From: Shewanella kaireitica
GTDB lineage: Bacteria; Pseudomonadota; Gammaproteobacteria; Enterobacterales; Shewanellaceae
NCBI RefSeq assembly: GCF_023284045.1
Contig: NZ_JAKIKQ010000003.1
Coordinates: 248,001 to 312,000 of the forward strand
Length of the DNA: 64,000 nt
Reading direction: 5' to 3'
Of this stretch, positions 44,616 through 53,400 are shown one piece after another (the stretch's first letter is position 1; each line of letters opens with the position of its first letter). Under the pieces are notes generated by a model that was given only the letters and a program-made list of their open reading frames with translations, did no database searches and was not told the DNA's origin. The translations under genes and the position numbers were made by a program.

Positions 44616-46853
44616 ATGAGCATTAGAACTAAACTAAAAAAAGTATTACCGAGCATTTCTACTACTGAGCAAGAAGCACTCGACGCTGGCGATGTGTGGT
44701 TAGAAGGTTCAATTTACCAAGGTGTGCCTGACTTTGCCGCCCTGCGCGATATTCCTGTAGCAACCTTGTCTGCGGACGAACAAGCCTTCCTCGACGGTCC
44801 AGTTCAGACATTGATTGAGATGGTTGATGATTTTGAAATTCAGCGCAGTAAACATCTTCCAGAGAACATTCTTAACTTCCTTAAAGAAAACAAATTCTTC
44901 TCTCTTATCATTCCAAAGTCATTTGGCGGCTTAGAATTTAGCCCTTATGCCAACTCCACCATTGTTGCGACTATCGCAGCAAAAAGCTCTGCAGTAGCAG
45001 TAACTGTTATGGTGCCTAATTCACTCGGTCCGGGTGAGTTACTGATGCATTACGGTACTTCAGCTCAACAAGATTACTGGTTACCGCGTTTAGCAAACGG
45101 TCAAGAGATCCCTTGTTTTGCTTTAACTAGCCCTGAAGCGGGTTCAGATGCTGGCGGAATTCCTGATATTGGCACCGTGACAATGGGCGAATATCAAGGT
45201 GAGCAGGTCTTAGGTTTAAGCGTGACTTGGGATAAGCGTTATATCACTCTTGCTCCTATTGCGAGTGTACTTGGTCTTGCCTTTAAGGTTGAAGATCCAA
45301 ATGGCCTGCTTGGCGGTAAAGAGAACTTAGGCATCACTTGTGCCTTAATCCCAAGAGCACATCCAGGTGTTGAGCTAGGTAATCGTCATGACCCAATGGG
45401 CATTCGTTTTTATAACGGTACCACTCGCGGCGAAAATGTATTCATACCAATGGACTTTATTATCGGCGGCCAGAAAAATATCGGTCGTGGCTGGGCAATG
45501 CTAGTCGCATGTCTAGGTGCAGGTCGCGGTATTTCACTGCCAGCTCTAGGTGTGTCAGTTAGCCAATGTTCATTTAAGTCTTCTGCTGAATATGCGGCAG
45601 TACGTGAGCAGTTCGGTCTATCAATTGGTAAGTTTGAAGGTATTCAAGAAAAACTTGCTGACATTGCAGGAAAGACTTATTTGCAAGAAGCGATGCGAGT
45701 ACTGACCACTGAGGGCTTGGGCCTTGGCTTAAAGCCGTCTGTTGTGACCGCAATTGCCAAATACCATATGACAGAACTGGGTCGTGACATTCTTGACTCT
45801 GCAATGGACATTCAAGCCGGTAAAGCGATTCAAAATGGCCCTCAAAACACGTTAGCCTCAGGCTATGTTGCCCAACCAATTGCTATTACAGTGGAAGGGG
45901 CGAATATTCTCACCCGTAACCTGATGATTTTTGGCCAAGGCGTGATGCGTTGTCATCCGTACTTGCAAAATATGGTTGAGTCTATTCACTCTAACGAAAA
46001 GCAAGCAGATAGAGTGTTCAACGGCATTTTGCGCAAAACCATAAGCTACAGTGTGGGTAACAGCTTACGTGCCTTTAAGCTTGGGTTACTGCCTTTTACC
46101 GCAGCGGCAAGTTCAACGCTTACAGAAGTGAAACCTTATGAGCAATCGGTTCATAAGTTAGCGTCTAAGTTAGCAGTCTATGCCGATTTTTCACTACTCG
46201 TGCTAGGCGGCAAGTTGAAGCAAGCTGAGATGCTATCGGCACGTCTTGGTGATGTAATGAGCTACCTATACGCAGCAATGGCATCGATTCGTTACTATGA
46301 GCAAAAACTATCCGCTAGCGAAAGAGCAGAAGCAGCGCCTTACTTCCATTACGCGACTCGCTGGTCACTTTGCCAAGCAGAAAAAGCGTTATTGGACTTC
46401 TTAGATAACTTCCCATCTTCAGCAACACGTAAATTCATGCGTTTAATCACGGTCACTTACTCACCTAAGATGACTAAGATTAACGATGACTTAGTACGGG
46501 AGTTAGCCGAGCAAGCCCAGCTAAACACTGAGTTTAAAAAGCACCTAACCCATCTTGTTAAGCCAGTGGCTGGCGACGGTAACTACATCAACGAGCAAGC
46601 ATACCTGGCTAAGATGGAATGTTTACCACTGCTTGCTAAGGTAAAGAAAGCAATAAGATCCCGCACCTTTAAGCCCGGTGTTAGATTCTCGCTTACCTTA
46701 GATGCTGCACTTGAAGCTAAAGTCATTAACGAAAGCGAACATCAATTGCTGCAAGATTATAATCTGAAGCGTGAGCGTGCTATCCGGGTCGATGAATTCG
46801 ATTTTGATATGAACCTCATCACTGATAAAGCTGACCTAAAAATCGCTAACTAA
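44616..46853 (+). CDS. fadE: FadE-type acyl-CoA dehydrogenase without membrane anchor
   Basis: A 745-residue flavoprotein for the first step of fatty-acid beta-oxidation, closely matching E. coli FadE (814 aa): LDGPVQTLIEMVDDFEI, VPNSLGPGELLMHYG, EIPCFALTSPEAGSDAGGIPD, ITVEGANILTRNLMIFGQG, and the C-terminal DUF1974 domain. It starts at the point equal to about residue 75 of E. coli FadE, so the two N-terminal membrane helices are absent and the protein should be soluble or peripheral. Shewanella usually has a second, anchored FadE. Fatty-acid operators (PsrA-like, FadR-like) lie upstream. No strong ribosome site is visible before the ATG. Confidence 0.9.
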   Translation: MSIRTKLKKVLPSISTTEQEALDAGDVWLEGSIYQGVPDFAALRDIPVATLSADEQAFLDGPVQTLIEMVDDFEIQRSKHLPENILNFLKENKFFSLIIPKSFGGLEFSPYANSTIVATIAAKSSAVAVTVMVPNSLGPGELLMHYGTSAQQDYWLPRLANGQEIPCFALTSPEAGSDAGGIPDIGTVTMGEYQGEQVLGLSVTWDKRYITLAPIASVLGLAFKVEDPNGLLGGKENLGITCALIPRAHPGVELGNRHDPMGIRFYNGTTRGENVFIPMDFIIGGQKNIGRGWAMLVACLGAGRGISLPALGVSVSQCSFKSSAEYAAVREQFGLSIGKFEGIQEKLADIAGKTYLQEAMRVLTTEGLGLGLKPSVVTAIAKYHMTELGRDILDSAMDIQAGKAIQNGPQNTLASGYVAQPIAITVEGANILTRNLMIFGQGVMRCHPYLQNMVESIHSNEKQADRVFNGILRKTISYSVGNSLRAFKLGLLPFTAAASSTLTEVKPYEQSVHKLASKLAVYADFSLLVLGGKLKQAEMLSARLGDVMSYLYAAMASIRYYEQKLSASERAEAAPYFHYATRWSLCQAEKALLDFLDNFPSSATRKFMRLITVTYSPKMTKINDDLVRELAEQAQLNTEFKKHLTHLVKPVAGDGNYINEQAYLAKMECLPLLAKVKKAIRSRTFKPGVRFSLTLDAALEAKVINESEHQLLQDYNLKRERAIRVDEFDFDMNLITDKADLKIAN

Positions 46854-46878
46854 ACCTCTTTTTAAAAAAGCTTTAAAT

Positions 46879-46919
46879 AACAATGGCCGTTTTGTGTAAA
46901 CAAAACAGCCATTGTTTTT
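46879..46919 (+). terminator. Terminator of fadE-type gene
   Basis: AACAATGGCCGTTTTG and CAAAACAGCCATTGTT pair over 16 bp with one bulge and a TTTTT end, 26 bp past the stop codon. Confidence 0.82.
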
Positions 46920-46967
46920 AAGGTAATCGCTGTTAAGGCTTTAACGGCAAGGACGAGAGCTTACCGA

Positions 46968-47492
46968 TTAATACCCAAACTTGCTGGTGAACTGCAAACC
47001 AACAACCCATACATCTTCAGCATAAGAAACCCACTCTAGTGCAAAACCGTTATCCTGATTAAGCTCATAGTAAAGCCCTAACCCAGCAGCAAACTGTTGA
47101 TCGCTATTGTCATCAATATTTAGAGAGCCACTCGTTTCAGTTTCTAACCAACTCATACCTGCTAAACCATAAATTGCCAAACCTGAATCACTAAAGATAC
47201 CGGTTTGATATTGGGCGAATAATGCTGCACCTCGATAATCAATCTCAGCATTGAGTCTGCCGTTCTGGCTTAAATCAACTTGACCTAACTCAACGCCGCG
47301 TAATTTAAGCCACCAGTTGTCAGTGAATCCATACCCAAGCTCAAGATTGTAAGATAGGTCGTAGTCATTATCTTTATCGATGTCGGTATAAAGTGTTGGT
47401 TCAAGCTTAACAGCTCCAATACCGGCTCCAATAGAGTATTGCGCATAAGCTGGTGATCCACAGGCAAGGATCACAAGCAGAAAGGCGGGCAT
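46968..47492 (-). CDS. Beta-barrel porin-like protein embedded in the giant gene (possible separate product)
   Basis: In-frame 3' part of the giant gene that can be read as its own 174-residue outer-membrane protein. An ATG at 47492 follows GGAAGAG by 4 nt, and its product begins with a complete Sec signal (MPAFLLVILACGSPAYA, cleavage before QYS). The mature part alternates in beta-strand fashion (YSIGAGIGAVKLEP, LELGYGFTDNWWLKLRG, AALFAQYQTG, WVVGLQFTSKFGY) and ends in an aromatic residue, as small barrels do. Either it is translated independently, or a stop codon between two former genes was lost. Which happens cannot be told from sequence. Confidence 0.55.
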   Translation of the reverse strand: MPAFLLVILACGSPAYAQYSIGAGIGAVKLEPTLYTDIDKDNDYDLSYNLELGYGFTDNWWLKLRGVELGQVDLSQNGRLNAEIDYRGAALFAQYQTGIFSDSGLAIYGLAGMSWLETETSGSLNIDDNSDQQFAAGLGLYYELNQDNGFALEWVSYAEDVWVVGLQFTSKFGY

Positions 47493-50400
47493 TGCTCTTC
47501 CAGCTGACATTTTTATCCGACGCACCATAGCTAATAGAAGCAACGCTATTACAGCGCTGTAATGAAACGCGCCACCACCTGTAATCGTTTGACCATCAGC
47601 CCCAATGTTGTTAGTGATATCCTCACCATCATTAGTACCGTCATTGTCAGAGTCAACATCTAAATGGTCTGCTATACCGTCATTATCTGTATCTAACATT
47701 TCTCTATCATCCCTGACTCCATTTCCATCACTATCGCTACCATAAATGACACCATTAACTTCATGATCTACCCCATCATCTATGCCATCAGCATCGGCAT
47801 CAAAACCTGTATAAAAAGCTTGCTGCGGGTTCTCATCAACGTCAGGAATGCCATCGCCATCATCATCGTCATCGGCATGGTTAGCATATCCATCGCCATC
47901 AAGATCAGGCAAGCTACCAAATGCGCCAACCGCTCCATCTACAATATCGATAAGTCCATCATGATCCATATCGATAGTATCGTCTAATCGTCCATCTTGA
48001 TCTGCATCCATTTCAAGGGGTAAACCAAAGTTGATTAAGTCAAACACCTCCCCGTCACTTTTTAGCTGAAGAAAATCAGGCTTAGTATCACTATTGGTAT
48101 CGATAAGCGCTTCGACAGTATTAACCATGCTGCTAGGATCATCATTAAACCCATTGCTATCGGCATCCTCAAGCACTGCTTCCAATACATCTGAAACACC
48201 ATCATTGTCTGAATCCAGATCTAGGTGATTCGCGCTACGATCTTTATCTATATCAAACGCTGATAAAACATCTAGCACAGCCTCAATTGACGCTAAATTG
48301 TCATCTACACCATCAAAATTGGTGTCGACTCGCCCTTCATCGACTTGGTTATCTCCATCAATATCAGCATCAAAGAAGTCGATAATGCCATCTTCGTCAC
48401 CATCTATAACCCCTCTGCTTATTAAAGCAGAGTTGGCTAAAACTGAACTAGTGCTAGATTTAGCATTTGACATGGAGTTTGAGTTACTATTTTCTGTTGC
48501 AAGTAATACGGAGACAGAAAATTCAGCAGCATCACTGATACCATCATTATCTGAATCTGCATCATTGGCATCAGTTATCCCATCGCCGTCAGTATCAACA
48601 TCGCTTTCAACTAGATTAGGAATACCATCACCATCACTGTCTTGCCCTTGAAGGATAAGTGCAATTAATGTTTCAATTTCCGCGACCTCGTCAATATCAG
48701 CTGCATGGTAATTTGCCACAGCATTGTTGAGCAAAGCCAATATGCTATCTAATTGCTCTAATGATGCATTACTGACTCCGGCATCGAGATAAACTTGGGC
48801 AAGCAATTGAGCAGCGTCGCCATCGAGATCCGCAAAATCACTAATCAGTGCAAGCGCGTACTCAGGAACAGTCATCACCATGGCAGTGAGCTCTGACGAG
48901 ACAATCTCAGTTCTGCCCGCATCATCGAGGTAAGTTGCTATCACGGAGATCGCTTTGCCTGCTTCCTCACTCGTCAGCAGATAGAAATCATCTTCGCCAC
49001 CAATACTGGTACTTTGTTCATTCAAATGACTGAACCATTGGTAACTCGCAGCGGGTTCGGTTATGCCATCAACATCATCAATTACCGCTGTGATAGTCTG
49101 TTCAACAACTTTAAAGCCATCAATGCGCACACTTCCAGGGCTGTTAGTTGGATAGGCAAAATTAGTCGACTCCAAATTACCGTTTTCAGCACCGTCTTCA
49201 GCAACGTCGGCAGGAACCTGCACTAAGACATCTTGCCCTACTGATGTTACCGCTCCCTTGAGAATATACTTATCCTTTTCTCCGACTAAACTTAAGGCTA
49301 TGCCATTCTCAATTTGAAAATCTTCTAACGTCAAGCCAATCACAGGCTCAGTAAAGAGCACATCTATGGCAAACTCTTCACGCTCTTTCATTGTCAGCAG
49401 TGATAGGGTCACTTCAGGTTTAACACTATCAAAATTAACTTTGAACAACTCTGAGGCTAGACTCAACCGACCACTCTTATCGGCTGCTGCATTCTCTTTA
49501 ACGAGCAGTGACACCTCACCTTGTTCGATAGGTGTTACTAGAACGCTATAACTTAACCCCTCACCGCTCCACTGAGATAAAGTAGCATTGGTCAATTCCA
49601 CTCCTGTGAGGTCAAAGCCTTCGACCTCCTCACTAAAGATCAAATTAGCGGTAAATGCACTATTAATGTCCCCCGTAGCTCCGTTAATAATAACCGTTGG
49701 CGGCGTATCATCGTAGATAACGCTGAACGCGTCGGCGGCGGTATTGCCGTTATCAGCCGAGTCCACTGCTACATCCGCGGCGATATCAATCGTCAGGCTA
49801 CCTGCTGCTGTTGGGGTAATGAGTGCCGTATAGGTTGTACCTGAGCCTGCGAAGTTAGTGACAGATGCGTTGCTGACTGAAATGTCAGCGCTATCGAACC
49901 CTGTAACCGACTCACTAAAGGTGAAGGTGGACGTAAAGGCCGCGTTAATATTACCGCTAGCACCTGAAATCACGACACTAGGCTGACTAGCATCATAGGT
50001 CACGCTCAGCTGCGTTGCTGCTGTATTGCCGTTATCCGCGACATCTTTTGCCACATCCGCGGCCACATCGACCGTGACACTACCTGCAGCTGTTGGGGTG
50101 ATCAGCGCGCTATAACTGGCGCCACTTCCACTGAAGCTCGAGAGCGTTGCATTACTGACTGAAATGTCAGCGCTATCGAACCCTGTAACCGACTCACTAA
50201 AGGTGAAGGTGGCCGTAAAGGCCGCGTTGATATTACCGCTGGCACCAGAAATAGCGACACTTGGCTGACTGGCGTCATAGATCACGCTCAGCTGCGTTGC
50301 TGCAGTATTGCCGTTATCCGCCGAGTCCTTAGCAACATCAGCTGCGACATCAACGGTCACGCTACCTGCAGCTGTTGGCGTGATCAGCGCGCTATAACTG

Positions 50401-53400
50401 GCACCACTTCCACTAAAGCTCGAGAGCGTTGCATTACTGACTGAAATATCAGCACTGGTAAAGCCTGTAACAGCTTCGCTAAAGCTGAAGGTCGCCGTAA
50501 AGGCTGCGTTAATATTACCGCTAGCACCTGAAATAGCGACACTAGGCTGACTCGCGTCGTAAGTCACGCTCAGTTGTGTTGCTGCGGTATTGCCGTTACC
50601 CGCGACATCTTTTGCCACATCCGCGGCGACATCGACCGTGACACTACCCGCTGCAGTTGGGGTAATGAGTGCCGTATAGGTTGTACCTGAGCCTGTGAAG
50701 TTAGTGACAGTTGCGTTACTGACTAAAATATCAGCACTGGTAAAGCCTGTAACAGCTTCGCTAAAGCTGAAGGTTGCCGTAAAGGCCGCGTTAATATTAC
50801 CGCTAGCACCTGAGATCGCAACGCTTGGCTGACTTGCGTCGTAAGTCACGCTCAGCTGCGTTGCTGCGGTATTACCGTTATCCGCGACATCTTTTGCCAC
50901 ACCCGCAGCGACATCGACCGTCACACTACCTGCTGCAGTTGGGGTAATGAGAGCCGTATAAGTTGTACCTGAGCCTAAGAAGTTAGTGACAGATGCGTTG
51001 CTCGCTGAAATATCCCCCATCACAAAGCCAGTCACGACTTCACTGAAAGTAAAGTTAGCCGTAAAGGCCGCATTGATATTGCCACTAGCACCAGAAATCA
51101 CGACACTAGGCTGACTAGCATCATAGGTCACGCTCAGTTGCGCTGCGGCGGTATTGCCGTTATCCGCCGAGTCCTTTGCCACATCAGCGGCGACATCAAC
51201 GGTCACGCTACCTGCAGCTGTTGGCGTGATCAGCGCGCTATAACTGGCGCCACTTCCACTAAAGCTCGAGAGCGTTGCATTACTGACTGAAATATCAGCA
51301 CTGATAAAGTCTGTAACAGCTTCACTAAAGCTGAAGGTCGCTGTAAAGGCCGCGTTAATATTACCGCTAGCACCTGAGATCGCAACGCTTGGCTGACTTG
51401 CGTCGTAAGTCACGCTCAGCTGCGTTGCTGCGGTATTACCGTTATCCGCGACATCTTTTGCCACACCCGCAGCGACATCGACCGTCACACTGCCTGCTGC
51501 AGTTGGGGTAATGAGAGCCGTATAAGTTGTACCTGAGCCTAAGAAGTTAGTGACAGATGCGTTGCTCGCTGAAATATCCCCCATCACAAAGCCAGTCACG
51601 ACTTCACTGAAAGTAAAGTTAGCCGTAAAGGCCGCATTGATATTGCCACTAGCACCAGAAATCACGACACTAGGCTGACTAGCATCATAGGTCACGCTCA
51701 GTTGCGCTGCGGCGGTATTGCCGTTATCGGCCGAGTCCTTTGCCACATCAGCGGCCACATCGACGGTCACACTACCCGCAGCAATTGGGGTAATGAGTGC
51801 CGTATAAGTTGTACCTGAGCCTGTGAAGTTACTGACAGATGCATTACTGACTGAAATATCAGCACTGATAAAGTCTGTAACAGCTTCACTAAAGCTGAAG
51901 GTCGCTGTAAAGGCCGCGTTAATATTACCGCTAGCACCTGAAATCGCGACACTAGGCTGACTAGCATCATAGGTCACGCTCAGTAGCGTTGCTGCGGTAT
52001 TACCGTTACTCGCCCCATCTACAGCCACATTAGCAGCGACATCAACCGTGACACTACCTGCTGCTATTGGCGTAATGAGTGCCGTATAGCTTGTACCTGA
52101 GCCTAAGAAGTTACTGACAGATGCGTTATTTGCTGAAATATCCCCCATCACAAAGCCTGTCACCGACTCGCTGAAGTTAAAGCTTGCTGTGAAGGCCGCA
52201 TTAATATTACCGCTAGCACCTGAAATCGCGACACTAGGCTGACTAGCATCATAGGTCACGCTCAGTTGCGTTGCCGCAGTATTGCCGTTATCCGCCGAAT
52301 CCTTTGCCACATCCGCGGCCACATCGACGGTCACACTACCCGCAGCAGTAGGCGTGATCAGCGCGCTATAACTGGCGCCACTTCCACTAAAGCTCGAGAC
52401 CGTTGCGTTATTGGCCGAAATATCAGTCATCACAAAGCCTGTCACCGACTCGCTGAAATTAAAGCTTGCTGTGAAGGCCGCGTTGATATTGCCGCTGGCT
52501 CCTGAAATAGCAACGCTTGGCTGACTGGCGTCATAGGTCACGCTCAGCTGCGGTGCGGCGGTATTACCGTTATCTGCGACATCTTTTGCCACACCTGCAG
52601 CGACATCGACCGTCACACTGCCCGCTGCAGTTGGGGTAATGAGAGCCGTATAAGTTGTACCTGAGCCAGTGAAATTACTGACCGTAGCATTACCAGCTGA
52701 AATATCAGTCATCACAAAGCCAGTCACGACTTCACTGAAAGTAAAGTTAGCAGTAAAGGCCGCGTTGATATTGCCGCTGGCTCCTGAAATCGCAATGCTT
52801 GGCTGACTGGCATCATAGGTCACGCTCAGCTGCGGTGCGGCGGTATTACCGTTATCTGCGACATCTTTTGCCACACCTGCAGCGACATCGACCGTCACAC
52901 TGCCCGCTGCAGTTGGGGTAATGAGAGCCGTATAAGTTGTACCTAAGCCAGTGAAATTACTGACCGTAGCATTACCAGCTGAAATATCAGTCATCACAAA
53001 GCCAGTCACGACTTCACTGAAAGTAAAGTTAGCAGTAAAGGCCGCGTTGATATTGCCGCTAGCACCTGAAATCGCGACACTAGGCTGACTAGCATCGTAG
53101 GTCACGCTCAGTTGCGTTGCTGCGGTATTACCGTTACTCGCCCCATCTACAGCCATATTAGCAGCGACATCGACCGTGACACTACCCGCAGCAGTTGGAG
53201 TAATGAGTGCCGTATAGCTTGTACCTGAGCCTAAGAAGTTACTGACAGATGCGTTATTAGCCGAAATATCAGTCATCACAAAGCCTGTCACAACTTCACT
53301 GAAACTAAAAGTTGCGGTAAAGGCCGCGTTAATACTACCGCTAGCGCCTGAGATAGTGATATCAGGCGCACCATTATCTATTACCACAACGCTAAATGCC

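Noticed and set aside
49716..53380. CRISPR array, because of regular repeats
   Set aside because: The repeats are 282 bp, in frame, and encode Ig-like domains; there are no short repeats with unique spacers.
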